Under the pieces are notes generated by a model. It had not been told where the DNA came from. It saw only the letters and a list, made by a program, of their open reading frames with translations, and made no database searches. 64,000 nucleotides of DNA from Klebsiella variicola (GTDB lineage Bacteria > Pseudomonadota > Gammaproteobacteria > Enterobacterales > Enterobacteriaceae): NCBI RefSeq assembly GCF_000828055.2, contig NZ_CP010523.2:3286001-3350000 (forward strand), written 5' to 3'. Within the stretch, counting starts at the first letter, position 1. Every line of letters starts with the position of its first letter. Shown here piece by piece: positions 52,061 through 61,097 of the stretch. The translations under genes and the position numbers were made by a program.

Positions 52061-52368
52061 ACAGGTCACTCCCTTCATAGACATTAATCAAACTAACGCT
52101 TGCTTAATGCAAAGGGCTTGCCAGAATTTATTTATTTTTTGGGGGGGAAATGGTTAACTATCAGACAATAATAAGGTTCTCGCATCAACATCGCCCAAAT
52201 CTGGTGCACGGCAGGCTCTGAATCGGGCAGCGCTATGAACCTGATACATTCTGGGTATTAACCTGTTCAGCAGCCAACTACACAACACGCATTGCGATCA
52301 GATTATCGACACTTCCGTCACCCGCGAGGTCATTTTTGCCCGCCAGGTAACGCGTACGGAGAACAGAA
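52061..52368. other. Divergent promoter region, ansB / HD-GYP gene
   Basis: 308 bp. Contains a run of seven G (52141-52147) after T6. I looked for CRP or FNR sites expected for ansB and found none with both halves. No gene seen. Confidence 0.45.
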
Positions 52369-53577
52369 ATGCGTATTGCCCTGAAATCAGCGCTAATGCT
52401 GACGACCAGAGTCATTCAGATCATTAACCCTGAACTGCACCGGCATATGCAACGAACGGCCTTAATCGCCCTGACGCTGGCGCAAAGGCTGGGGCTGCCT
52501 GCCGAGCGGCAGCAGACCATTTTTTGCGCCGCGCTGCTGCACGATATCGGCGTGCTGGGAGATAAACGCACCATTCATTCGCTGGATGCCATCGATAACA
52601 TCCACGATCCGCATCAGCGCCAGGGGGCGGCGATGCTGGAAGGGTTAGTGACCTTTCTGCCCATTGTCTCCTTCATTCGCGATCACCATTTTAGCCCGGA
52701 CCACCGGGGTAGCCGCGAACAGCATATTGTCTATTTCGCCGATGCCTTTGAACGGCTGCTGCCTGCCGGGAGTCACGTGGCCGGCTGGCCCACACGGGCG
52801 GTGGTGGAACAGTTCGTCTCCCTGCACCGGGAGATCGATCCGCCGCTGTGCGATATGCTGTGCGAGGTCGCTGAAAATGCGAACTTCTGGCAGCACCTTC
52901 ATCCCGGCCATATTCAACGGCTGCTGGAAATTATTGGTCCCATCAACACGCTGTATCTGGATATTCATGGTCTGAAAGATATCTGCCTGCTGATTGCCAA
53001 AATTGTCGACACCTACAGCAGCTTTACCGCCACCCATAGCATCATGGTGGGGGAAATCGCCCGCCAGCTTGCCCGCTGGATGCAACTGCCGGAGCCCATC
53101 TGCCAGCAAATTCAGATTGCCGGCTATCTGCACGATATCGGCAAGATCTCTATCCCGCTCTCCATCCTCGAAAAAGAGGGCGAACTGGATGAGGACGAAC
53201 TGAACCAGGTGCGCGAGCACAGCTATATGACCGGCGAGATCCTCAGCGACTACAGCGAGCTCGGCGACATCATTAACTGGGCGTCGAATCACCATGAAAA
53301 ACTGGACGGCAGCGGCTACCCTCTGCATCTCGAAAAAGATCATCTGACCCTCGCCGACCGTATTATCTCTATCGCCGATATTTTCACCGCGCTGACAGAA
53401 GATCGCCCTTATCGTAAAGGAATGGCCTGGCAGGAGGCCTTACAGATTATGGAAGCGGATGTTATAAATGGCGCTCTGGATAGCGATGTCTTTCTCGTTT
53501 TGCGCCACCATGCGGAAACGCTGCACGCCATCATTCTTCAGACCCTCGAACACCCCCGCAGCGAGCACCGCCCCTGA
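52369..53577 (+). CDS. HD-GYP c-di-GMP phosphodiesterase with duplicated HD domain
   Basis: 402 aa. The C-terminal HD-GYP domain is complete: His223 (ATHS), His255-Asp256 with Lys259 (LHDIGK), His284, His308-His309 and D-G-S-G-Y-P at 313-318. The N-terminal half has a second, partial HD domain (His58-Asp59 in LLHDIG; HH at 106-107) without the GYP motif. Expected to cut c-di-GMP to pGpG or GMP. It stands 73 bp before a diguanylate cyclase on the same strand. Confidence 0.9.
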   Translation: MRIALKSALMLTTRVIQIINPELHRHMQRTALIALTLAQRLGLPAERQQTIFCAALLHDIGVLGDKRTIHSLDAIDNIHDPHQRQGAAMLEGLVTFLPIVSFIRDHHFSPDHRGSREQHIVYFADAFERLLPAGSHVAGWPTRAVVEQFVSLHREIDPPLCDMLCEVAENANFWQHLHPGHIQRLLEIIGPINTLYLDIHGLKDICLLIAKIVDTYSSFTATHSIMVGEIARQLARWMQLPEPICQQIQIAGYLHDIGKISIPLSILEKEGELDEDELNQVREHSYMTGEILSDYSELGDIINWASNHHEKLDGSGYPLHLEKDHLTLADRIISIADIFTALTEDRPYRKGMAWQEALQIMEADVINGALDSDVFLVLRHHAETLHAIILQTLEHPRSEHRP

Positions 53578-53650
53578 GGCAGGCCGCCGTCATGGCGGGG
53601 GGCGAGTTCTATAATTAAAACAGCTTCATCTGCATGCAAGGAAATACAGG

Positions 53651-55435
53651 GTGAGAATCGCCACCATCACCAACTGGGCTTACGGGATCACCGTCGGCCT
53701 GACGCTGGCATCCGGCAGCGCCATGCTTATGGCCTCCAGCGCCGACCGCGTCGAACGCCAGGCGGTACAACAGCGCCAGGTCTTTGATACCCTCTCCGAC
53801 GAGGTGGAAAACGACGCCTGGGCGCTGTCTGACCTCGCCCGGCTGTACGTGGTTAAGCCTTCGCCGGAGACGCTTACGCAGTATCAGCAACTGCAGCAGA
53901 CCGACAAAAGCATTGAGCAGCGGCTGGCCGGACTGAAAGATAACGGCGCCAGCCGCGAGGAGCTGGCGCTACTCCAGGATGGTCTGCGGATCGCCGATGA
54001 GCTTCAGGATGAACAGCAGGCGGCCCTGACGCATGTCGCCCGCGGCGATGCGCCAGCGGCCATCGCGGTGCTGTACGGCAAAGCGTATGAGACCGAACTG
54101 GAGCGCATGCAGACGCAGATCGATCGCTTCCGTCAGATGCTTGAGCATCGCGCCGCCATCGCTATCGACCAGGCCACCGAGCGCTCGCGGATCTGGCGTA
54201 CGCTGTCGGAAATCATGGTCGGCCTGACCGCCCTGATGTTTTTGTTTGTCCTCGGCTTCATTCTCAAACGCCGGGTGCTGTACCCGGTGGTCCGTCTGAG
54301 CGACGTGGTGCAGCGTCTCGCCTCCCAGGACTATGCGGTGGAGACGCCGCACTTCACCCAGGTGGATGAGATTGGCGATATGGCCCAGGCGATCCGCATT
54401 TTTCGCGAGAACGGCCTGGCCCGCCAGCAGCTGGAGCAGCAGCGCGACGCCGACTGGGCGATCCGTGAACTGCTGGCGCGTATGACCCAGCGTCTGCAGG
54501 GCTGTGAAACCATAGAGGATGTGATTAAGGTGGCGGAGCTGTTCGCGCCGAACATCGCCCCGACGATCCCCGGTAAACTGTATATTCTGGATACCGATCC
54601 GTGGCAGATGCGCTGCGTGGCGCAGTGGCTGTCGCCCGCCGGGGAGACGACGTCCTTTGCTCCCGACGACTGCTGGGCGATACGGCGGGGACTCAGCCAT
54701 CCGCCGGTGCAGGGTGAGCCCGATATCACCTGCTATCATCTGCCGGAGGCGCACGCCGGCCAGTCGCTCTGCGTACCGCTCATCGCCCAGGGCGAAGCGA
54801 TCGGTCTGCTGAGCTTTCAGAACGTCACCGCCAGTGACGCCCCTTCCCGGGCTTACCTGGAGCTGATGGCCGAAGCGCTGGGGCTGGCGCTCGCCAATCA
54901 GCGTTTACGCAGCGCCCTGCTGGAAAAAGCGTTGTTCGATTCGCTGACCGGCCTGCGTAACCGCCATCATCTTGATGAAGCGCTGCACTCGCAGATGGCG
55001 CTGGCGGTCCATACCCACACCCCGCTGAGCTGCCTGATGATCGACATCGATCACTTCAAAGCCATCAATGACCGCTACGGCCATGAAGCCGGGGATCTGG
55101 TGATTAAGAGCGTCGCGACCATTGTGCAGCGCGCGGTGCGCGATATCGGCATGGCTTTCCGCTACGGCGGCGAGGAGTTTTTAGTGCTGCTCCCCGGCAT
55201 TGACGAAGCCGGGGCGCACCAGTGCGCCAGCGAGATCTACACCCAGGTGCACAATATGACGCTGCGCGATGGCCTGACCGAGATAGGCCAGGTGGATGTG
55301 TCGATTGGCATCGCCAGCTACCCGCAGCACACCCAAAGCGACAGCCTGCTGCGCGCAGCGGACGCCGCGCTGTACCGGGCGAAAGAGCTGGGCCGTTCAA
55401 GGATTGTCAGCTTTGGCCGCCTGAAGACCCGCTAA
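53651..55435 (+). CDS. Membrane diguanylate cyclase with HAMP and GAF-like region
   Basis: 594 aa. TM1 about 8-29, periplasmic helical sensor 30-185, TM2 186-206, HAMP 207-262, GAF-like 285-420, GGDEF domain 425-590 with G-G-E-E-F at 506-510. The I-site R-x-x-D is missing (R497-D-I-G500), so product inhibition may be absent. GTG start preceded by AAGGAAA. The partner of the HD-GYP gene upstream; together they form a make-and-break pair. The signal sensed is unknown. Confidence 0.92.
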   Translation: MRIATITNWAYGITVGLTLASGSAMLMASSADRVERQAVQQRQVFDTLSDEVENDAWALSDLARLYVVKPSPETLTQYQQLQQTDKSIEQRLAGLKDNGASREELALLQDGLRIADELQDEQQAALTHVARGDAPAAIAVLYGKAYETELERMQTQIDRFRQMLEHRAAIAIDQATERSRIWRTLSEIMVGLTALMFLFVLGFILKRRVLYPVVRLSDVVQRLASQDYAVETPHFTQVDEIGDMAQAIRIFRENGLARQQLEQQRDADWAIRELLARMTQRLQGCETIEDVIKVAELFAPNIAPTIPGKLYILDTDPWQMRCVAQWLSPAGETTSFAPDDCWAIRRGLSHPPVQGEPDITCYHLPEAHAGQSLCVPLIAQGEAIGLLSFQNVTASDAPSRAYLELMAEALGLALANQRLRSALLEKALFDSLTGLRNRHHLDEALHSQMALAVHTHTPLSCLMIDIDHFKAINDRYGHEAGDLVIKSVATIVQRAVRDIGMAFRYGGEEFLVLLPGIDEAGAHQCASEIYTQVHNMTLRDGLTEIGQVDVSIGIASYPQHTQSDSLLRAADAALYRAKELGRSRIVSFGRLKTR

Positions 55436-55441
55436 GCGGGA

Positions 55442-56332
55442 TTATTGCTCAGCGGCATTAAGCAGCGAGATAACTTTCCGCACCACCGCCGAACGGAAAT
55501 GGCGGTGGTAAACCATGCTCAGCTCACTCTCCGCCAGCCGATCCTGAAGATCGATATACACCACGTTATCAAGGCGTAAGGCCCGCGCCGAGACCGGCAC
55601 CAGCGCCACCCCCACCCCGGCGGAGACCAGGCTAATCATCGAGGTGACATCGTTAATTCGCTGCACCACCTGCGGCGTAAAACCCGCGACGCGACAGGCG
55701 TCAATAAATACCTGCTCCAGTCCGGTGCCCTGCGGATCGTCAAGCGAGATCCAGTTGTCAGTGCGCAACGAGGCCAGATTGAGCGCCCCCACGCCTGCCA
55801 GCGGATGCTGTTGATAAAGCGCCAGGCAAAGTTTTTCCCGCACAAATGGCCTGACCACCAGCGCGTCCGGCGGTGACGCCAGCGGCGCGCGGATGATGGC
55901 GATATCCAGACGCAGATCCAGCAGCGCTTCGTAGAGCATTTGCACATCCCCCTGCACCAGCGACAGCTCAATCCCCGGCCAGTCAGCGCGCAGCTCGCGC
56001 AGGAGCCCCGGCAGTTTGCTGTCATACATCGCACTGGAGACATAGCCCAGATGCAATCGCCCCTGCTCGCCTCGCGCGGTGCGCTGGGCGTCCAGGACCG
56101 CCTGATCGGCCATCTCCAGCGCCAGCCGCGTCTTCTGCAAGAAGGCCTCGCCCGCGGCGGTGAGGGTCAGGCGCCGGTTAGCGCGGGAGAAGAGCACCAC
56201 GCCCAGGCGCTGCTCGAGTTGTTTAATCTGCTGGCTGAGGGCGGGCTGGGCGATATGTAACCGCTCTGCCGCCCGATGCATATGTAATTCTTCAGCAACG
56301 ACCACAAAATGGCGTAACGCTCGCAAGGACAT
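55442..56332 (-). CDS. LysR-family regulator of the UbiD-type decarboxylase
   Basis: 296 aa. HTH LRHFVVVAEELHMHRAAERLHIAQPALSQQIKQLEQRLGVVLFSRANRRLTLT, then a CatR/BenM-like effector domain. Divergent from the UbiD-type decarboxylase at 56453, with a long dyad (56369-56401) in the gap. A phenolic acid is the likely inducer. Confidence 0.9.
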   Translation of the reverse strand: MSLRALRHFVVVAEELHMHRAAERLHIAQPALSQQIKQLEQRLGVVLFSRANRRLTLTAAGEAFLQKTRLALEMADQAVLDAQRTARGEQGRLHLGYVSSAMYDSKLPGLLRELRADWPGIELSLVQGDVQMLYEALLDLRLDIAIIRAPLASPPDALVVRPFVREKLCLALYQQHPLAGVGALNLASLRTDNWISLDDPQGTGLEQVFIDACRVAGFTPQVVQRINDVTSMISLVSAGVGVALVPVSARALRLDNVVYIDLQDRLAESELSMVYHRHFRSAVVRKVISLLNAAEQ

Positions 56333-56368
56333 GGCCGAACTCCGCGAAGTAAATTAATAATAAAAATC

Positions 56369-56401
56369 TTATCAATAATGCATGAATGATGCAATTGATA
56401 A
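56369..56401. promoter_or_regulatory. Dyad between LysR and decarboxylase
   Basis: TTATCAAT (56369-56376) and ATTGATAA (56394-56401) are perfectly inverted, with an inner TGCAT/ATGCA pair. The size and position suit a LysR operator. Confidence 0.55.
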
Positions 56402-56452
56402 CCATTAGCCTGCGAAGCATACTGTGCGCATCGACACGCTAAGGAGAACATC

Positions 56453-57955
56453 ATGACCGCACCGATTCAGGATCTGCGCGACGCTATCGCGCTGCTACAA
56501 CAGCATGACAATCAGTACCTCGAAACCGATCATCCGGTTGACCCTAACGCTGAGCTGGCCGGCGTCTATCGCCACATCGGCGCGGGCGGCACCGTGAAGC
56601 GCCCCACCCGCATCGGCCCGGCGATGATGTTTAACAATATTAAGGGCTATCCGCACTCGCGCATTCTGGTGGGCATGCACGCCAGCCGCCAGCGGGCCGC
56701 ACTGCTGCTGGGCTGCGAAGCCTCACAGCTGGCGCTGGAGGTAGGCAAAGCGGTGAAAAAACCGGTCGCGCCGGTGGTCGTTCCGGCCAGCAGCGCCCCC
56801 TGTCAGGAACAGGTCTTTCTGGCCGACGATCCGGATTTTGATTTGCGCACCCTGCTCCCGGCGCCCACCAACACCCCGATCGACGCCGGTCCCTTCTTCT
56901 GCCTGGGCCTGGCGCTGGCCAGCGATCCCGACGACGCCTCGCTCACCGACGTCACCATCCACCGCTTGTGCGTCCAGGGCCGGGATGAGCTGTCGATGTT
57001 TCTCGCCGCTGGCCGCCATATCGAAGTGTTTCGCCAGAAAGCCGAGGCCGCCGGCAAACCGCTGCCGATAACCATCAATATGGGACTCGATCCGGCTATC
57101 TATATCGGCGCCTGCTTTGAAGCGCCAACCACACCGTTTGGCTATAACGAACTGGGCGTCGCCGGTGCGCTGCGTCAGCGTCCGGTAGAGCTGGTACAGG
57201 GCGTCAGCGTCCCGGAGAAAGCCATCGCTCGCGCCGAGATCGTTATCGAAGGGGAACTGCTGCCGGGGGTACGCGTCAGAGAAGATCAGCACACCAACAG
57301 CGGCCATGCGATGCCGGAATTTCCTGGTTACTGCGGCGGCGCCAATCCATCGCTGCCGGTGATAAAAGTCAAAGCGGTGACCATGCGAAACAATGCGATT
57401 CTGCAGACGCTGGTAGGGCCGGGCGAAGAGCATACCACCCTCGCCGGGCTGCCAACGGAAGCCAGTATCTGGAATGCCGTTGAAGCCGCTATCCCGGGCT
57501 TTTTACAAAATGTCTACGCCCACACCGCGGGCGGCGGTAAATTCCTCGGGATCCTGCAGGTGAAAAAACGCCAGCCCGCCGACGAAGGGCGTCAGGGGCA
57601 GGCCGCGCTGGTAGCGCTGGCGACCTATTCCGAGCTGAAAAATATCATTCTGGTCGATGAAGATGTCGATATCTTTGACAGCGACGATATCCTGTGGGCC
57701 ATGACCACCCGTATGCAGGGGGATGTCAGCATCACGACGATCCCCGGCATCCGTGGTCACCAGCTGGATCCTTCCCAGACCCCGGCATACAGCCCGTCGA
57801 TCCGCGGAGAGGGTATCAGTTGCAAGACGATTTTCGATTGCACGGTGCCGTGGGCGCTAAAATCACACTTCGAACGCGCACCGTTTGCCGATGTCGATCC
57901 GCGTCCGTTTGCGCCGGAGTATTTTGCCCGGCTGGAAAAAAACCACGGTCAGTAA
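56453..57955 (+). CDS. UbiD-family decarboxylase, LpdC (gallate decarboxylase)-like
   Basis: 500 aa. UbiD fold with PTNTPIDAGPF, DVTIHR (166-171) and GLDPAIYIGACFEAPTTPFGYNELG. In the catalytic loop the usual pair of Glu five residues apart is replaced by Glu277 in REDQ and Glu289 in MPEF, a longer loop. I recall that pattern from gallate decarboxylases of the LpdC type. It needs prenylated FMN from a UbiX-type enzyme, which is not in the window. Divergent LysR control. Confidence 0.87.
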   Translation: MTAPIQDLRDAIALLQQHDNQYLETDHPVDPNAELAGVYRHIGAGGTVKRPTRIGPAMMFNNIKGYPHSRILVGMHASRQRAALLLGCEASQLALEVGKAVKKPVAPVVVPASSAPCQEQVFLADDPDFDLRTLLPAPTNTPIDAGPFFCLGLALASDPDDASLTDVTIHRLCVQGRDELSMFLAAGRHIEVFRQKAEAAGKPLPITINMGLDPAIYIGACFEAPTTPFGYNELGVAGALRQRPVELVQGVSVPEKAIARAEIVIEGELLPGVRVREDQHTNSGHAMPEFPGYCGGANPSLPVIKVKAVTMRNNAILQTLVGPGEEHTTLAGLPTEASIWNAVEAAIPGFLQNVYAHTAGGGKFLGILQVKKRQPADEGRQGQAALVALATYSELKNIILVDEDVDIFDSDDILWAMTTRMQGDVSITTIPGIRGHQLDPSQTPAYSPSIRGEGISCKTIFDCTVPWALKSHFERAPFADVDPRPFAPEYFARLEKNHGQ

Positions 57956-57967
57956 AATCAGATGATA

Positions 57968-57986
57968 GCCGCCGGAGCACGGCGGC
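57968..57986 (+). terminator. Hairpin after decarboxylase gene
   Basis: GCCGCCG and CGGCGGC form a 7-bp stem with a 5-nt loop, 12 bp after the stop codon; ATCTTCC follows. Confidence 0.45.
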
Positions 57987-58030
57987 ATCTTCCGGGCCAG
58001 CATCACCTGCAGCGGGTGGCTGACGCAGGG

Positions 58031-58441
58031 TTAGTTGATCGCGGCGGAGAGGTCTTTTTTCACCTGCTCACGCTGCTCGGGGGTCAGCACCTGGCTCACG
58101 TCGAAGTAGTATTTCACACGATAATACCGCACCTGCTGGTCCAGCTGGCCAAAGGCGGCCAGCTGCTGTTTGACCTTAGCGTCATCCCATTTTCCGGAGT
58201 GAATAACGTCTGCCAGAGCACCATCCTGATAGCCGCTGATTTTAATCTGGCTTACATTATTTTCGAATCCCTGACGCAGCGCCTGGATTTTGGCGACCTG
58301 CTCTTCACTCAGCTTCAGGTGCTGGACGACCGGATCCTGCGAGACAGACGGTATATCGGCGGAGGTCGACGCCTGGCTGGCTGCCGTAAAGCAGGTGGTC
58401 AGCGCAATGGCGAGCAGGGTGTTACGCAAGCGAGTATTCAC
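58031..58441 (-). CDS. Periplasmic Spy/CpxP-like LTxxQ protein
   Basis: 136 aa. Signal peptide 1-24 (LLAIALTTCFTAASQA). Two LTxxQ-like motifs: LKLSEEQVAKIQALRQGFE and VLTPEQREQVKKDL. Helical, like Spy and CpxP, which act as periplasmic chaperones or stress sensors. Stands alone; function inferred from family only. Confidence 0.75.
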   Translation of the reverse strand: MNTRLRNTLLAIALTTCFTAASQASTSADIPSVSQDPVVQHLKLSEEQVAKIQALRQGFENNVSQIKISGYQDGALADVIHSGKWDDAKVKQQLAAFGQLDQQVRYYRVKYYFDVSQVLTPEQREQVKKDLSAAIN

Positions 58442-58570
58442 AGTGAATGATCCTTCAGAAAAGAAAATGAGAGGCGATTATCACTGCGCTAATAAAGACT
58501 ATCTGTAACAAAGGGTTAATTTAAAACTGGATAAAAAAAGGATGGTAAGAAACAGAAATCAGATCCCGGG

Positions 58571-59257
58571 TCAGCAGCACAGAAAGATATATTCATCCTT
58601 CCAGTAACGGCCCTGTCCAATGATATCCCCGGCGGCGCTGATTAACTGTTTTTGCTTTTCGGTTTCAATCCCCTCAACGATCACATGGCTGGTCAGGGTA
58701 TGAATAGATTGCAACAGCCCGGGAAAAGCGGGGTCGTTTTCTTTATCCCAGAAGTAATCTTTATCCACTTTGACGCAATCGAAGCGGAAGCGCTCCAGCA
58801 GCGGGAAGGACGTCCGTCCGCGGCCAAAATCATCCAGCCAGACCGGGCAAAGCGCCGCCAGCGTGCTCAGCGCCGTCAGCTCACGTCCGGCGATAAACTC
58901 GTGAAAGTTCTCATTTATTTCCAGAGCAATGTGTTTACAGGAGCGCAGGAAATCACAGAGATAGCGATCCGTCAGAATAAAGTGGCTTAATAAATCATCA
59001 ATATTCAGCGATATCGGTTTATTATCGACCCGGGCGAAATCAAATACAGAAAGTAACTCGATTTGCCGAATAAATAGAGCAAGCTTATCGCGTTCGGTAA
59101 GCGTGGAGAAAGAAAACGTCGACGCAGAGGTGGTATTTTGTGCGGGTGCTATAATATCTTTAGTAAGCAACTCCCACGAGTGGTAGCTGCCGTCATCGCT
59201 AATAGCGGGCTCCAGAACGAAGCGATAAGAGGTATTTTTCACGTTTTCTTCAACCAT
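58571..59257 (-). CDS. Diverged EAL-domain protein
   Basis: 228 aa, EAL domain alone. The signature E-A-L-x-R reads E29-L-L-T-K. Other sites are kept: Asn85, Glu113, Asp142-Asp143 (DDFGRG), Lys163, Glu195 (VEGIE) and Gln215 (GQGR). So metal binding may survive while the Arg is lost. It may be a weak phosphodiesterase or a YdiV-type binding protein. No sensor domain or membrane segment. Confidence 0.82.
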   Translation of the reverse strand: MVEENVKNTSYRFVLEPAISDDGSYHSWELLTKDIIAPAQNTTSASTFSFSTLTERDKLALFIRQIELLSVFDFARVDNKPISLNIDDLLSHFILTDRYLCDFLRSCKHIALEINENFHEFIAGRELTALSTLAALCPVWLDDFGRGRTSFPLLERFRFDCVKVDKDYFWDKENDPAFPGLLQSIHTLTSHVIVEGIETEKQKQLISAAGDIIGQGRYWKDEYIFLCC

Positions 59258-59724
59258 TTAAAAAATACCAAAAATAAGAAAGGGTTAAAGCATGTCATAT
59301 ATTTTCCGCCAACAAAAATAGTTTAAAGTGATCGATAATAATCATTCGATAGTTAAAAACTATCAAGATATAATTTATTGATCGGTAAATTGAATTAATA
59401 TAAATTAGCCACTGCTGTAACTCCCTCTGAAAAGTCAATTAAAATATTGTTTCAAACCAGCCAGTTACCAGAGTATTCTGCGTAAAGCCTGGTCGTCTCA
59501 CGCTTTGTGCTGCCAGGTAAAAAAAGAGAGGGGTAATAAAAATGAAAAATACAAGCCGCCAGTTTTAGTCATATCATTATGCCGAATATGAATAACGCTG
59601 CGTCCTGAGGCGCCGCTTCGCCTGGCATGCCATGAGTCCTCAACAAAAAAGTGTGACTCAGTCGACAAAACGTCATATTTTCCCGCTATCCTGCAGCGAA
59701 GAAGAGTGAAGTGGATGACAGGCA
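59258..59724. other. AT-rich intergenic region
   Basis: 467 bp with no convincing gene. It holds an 8-codon frame with a strong ribosome site (ATG at 59542, GAGAGGGG upstream), which I regard as chance or a possible leader peptide. AT-rich like the flanking EAL gene's start. Confidence 0.45.
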
Positions 59725-59913
59725 GTGAAAAAAATAAACGTTATTCCGCTGGGGCTGATGCTATTCATGCTCATCGCCAGCGCATGGCTGGGCCCTGCGC
59801 CGCGGCACACCGGCAGCATGCAGTGCGTTTGGTTTGACGGGGCAATGGTGAGCTGCCTGCCGAAGCAACGACTGGGCGAAGGCTCGCCGCATCATTTACT
59901 GGTCAGACGATAA
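59725..59913 (+). CDS. Small membrane or secreted protein, 62 aa
   Basis: GTG start. One hydrophobic segment (about residues 6-22), then a compact tail with two Cys (MQCVWFDGAMVSCLPKQR). Not recognised. Its 3' end overlaps the convergent gene by 22 bp. Confidence 0.5.
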   Translation: MKKINVIPLGLMLFMLIASAWLGPAPRHTGSMQCVWFDGAMVSCLPKQRLGEGSPHHLLVRR

Positions 59914-60524
59914 ACCGGTACTCGCCGGGTGGTGTTGAACAGATTATCGCTGGCTTCCACCTCTTCCGTGACAATTCCCATGCCGGACCGGCGCAATTGC
60001 GCAATGTCCGCCGCCACCCGCTGACTGCCGAACCAGAACAGCGCATCAAGCGCGGTAACCGGCAAGCCGGCAAGTAACGCATGGCGAAGCCGCTCCCGGG
60101 CCGGCTTTATCTCGCGGGCAATCTGCTGGTACGGGGCTGCCGTCGGTCCCTGCGGATCGACGCGACGGATACGGTTTGACAGGTGGTAATGGAAGGACTC
60201 CGGAATCGGCTGTAAATCCTGCTTCAGACTGTAGACACAACCGTAACGTTTGCCGTTGAAAACGGCGGCTTTACGATTGAGCTGCAGCTGATCGCGCACG
60301 TCGGCGATCAGCTGCGGCGCGCGCACCAGCAGCAGGCGAAAAGGCAATTCGAAGCTGGTGACATAGTCGACATTCAATAGCGCAATGCGCAGACGCTCCT
60401 CAGCCCCGGCCTGCTGCTGACGACACTCCAGATAGACCTCACGCCACTGCGCTCTGAGCCGTGGCGACTCACCGGCTTCGGTAAACTGGTATTTTTCAAT
60501 ATCGTAATCAATTTTCCCGGCCAC
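59892..60524 (-). CDS. HTH_39-like DNA-binding protein
   Basis: 210 aa. The C-terminal part, LPVTALDALFWFGSQRVAADIAQLRRSGMGIVTEEVE ... RRVPVYRL, has the form of the HTH_39 winged helix often seen near phage and mobile genes. The N-terminal 140 residues are basic and unrecognised. GTG start with AAAGGAA upstream. No phage genes lie nearby. Confidence 0.6.
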   Translation of the reverse strand: MAGKIDYDIEKYQFTEAGESPRLRAQWREVYLECRQQQAGAEERLRIALLNVDYVTSFELPFRLLLVRAPQLIADVRDQLQLNRKAAVFNGKRYGCVYSLKQDLQPIPESFHYHLSNRIRRVDPQGPTAAPYQQIAREIKPARERLRHALLAGLPVTALDALFWFGSQRVAADIAQLRRSGMGIVTEEVEASDNLFNTTRRVPVYRLTSK

Positions 60525-60615
60525 CGCGCATTCCTTTCTGAATCAGTCCGGCGTCATAATAACATCCTCTGGCGCAGTACCCTATGCCGAGCGTCCTCGC
60601 GCATCCCCTTCCCGG

Positions 60616-60720
60616 TTATTTACGATACAGATAACGGGTGATGACCACATCGAGGAGATACAGCAGGAAAATAACGCTGCTTAACCACAATAAACCTGCG
60701 AATAAATCAAGTAATTGCAT
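60616..60720 (-). CDS. 34-aa small membrane protein
   Basis: ATG 60720 with GAGGGAG nine bases upstream. The product starts MQLLDLFAGLLWLSSVIFLL and ends ITRYLYRK: one long hydrophobic helix with a basic C-terminal tail (inside). Not recognised. Such single-helix proteins often modulate membrane transporters or kinases. It stands between two gene-free stretches. Confidence 0.6.
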   Translation of the reverse strand: MQLLDLFAGLLWLSSVIFLLYLLDVVITRYLYRK

Positions 60721-61097
60721 CGTTGCTCCCTCACTGTTAGCCATTGCCGAATGACGCCCCTCACCATAAAGTAGTTAAGTTCTGCCTTAACAGCCACCGA
60801 ATAAATTTATTTAGTCAAAAGAAAGCCCGGCGCTATTGTACGTTCATTTTACTGTCATCAATTTGTCATCATAAAATGTCTATCATCAACCCGCGCCGCA
60901 GGGTTGTCCCGCGCCTCATGGCATCCTGGGGAAACGCGCGGCCACAGGTTTAACAACATGGAATAATATCGCCCCACCGTATCCTTAATGACATTGCATC
61001 ATCTTATATCAGGCGCCACTGTCATCCTGCTGAATAATCCGGAAAAACGCTTTAAACAATAAACGCCCTGCTGATTGGTTTACCATGGAGAAATAAG
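60721..61097. other. Intergenic region with Pho box
   Basis: 377 bp. Contains the Pho box and -10 at 60852-60886 and a small hairpin (CAACCC 60887-60892, GGGTTG 60901-60906) right where transcription would start. No gene seen before 61098. Confidence 0.5.
60852..60886 (+). promoter_or_regulatory. Candidate PhoB-dependent promoter
   Basis: CTGTCAT-CAAT-TTGTCAT (60852-60869) matches the Pho box (two CTGTCAT direct repeats, 4-bp AT spacer) with one mismatch in the heptamers. A -10-like TATCAT (60881-60886) follows after 11 bp, the usual spacing. It reads towards the 65-aa gene at 61098. Confidence 0.6.

Noticed and set aside
52141-52147. Seven-G tract as a phase-variation switch
   Set aside because: It is intergenic and not clearly between promoter elements; a single tract is weak evidence.
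56723-57433. 236-codon antisense frame in the UbiD gene
   Set aside because: Shadow of a well-supported UbiD coding sequence.
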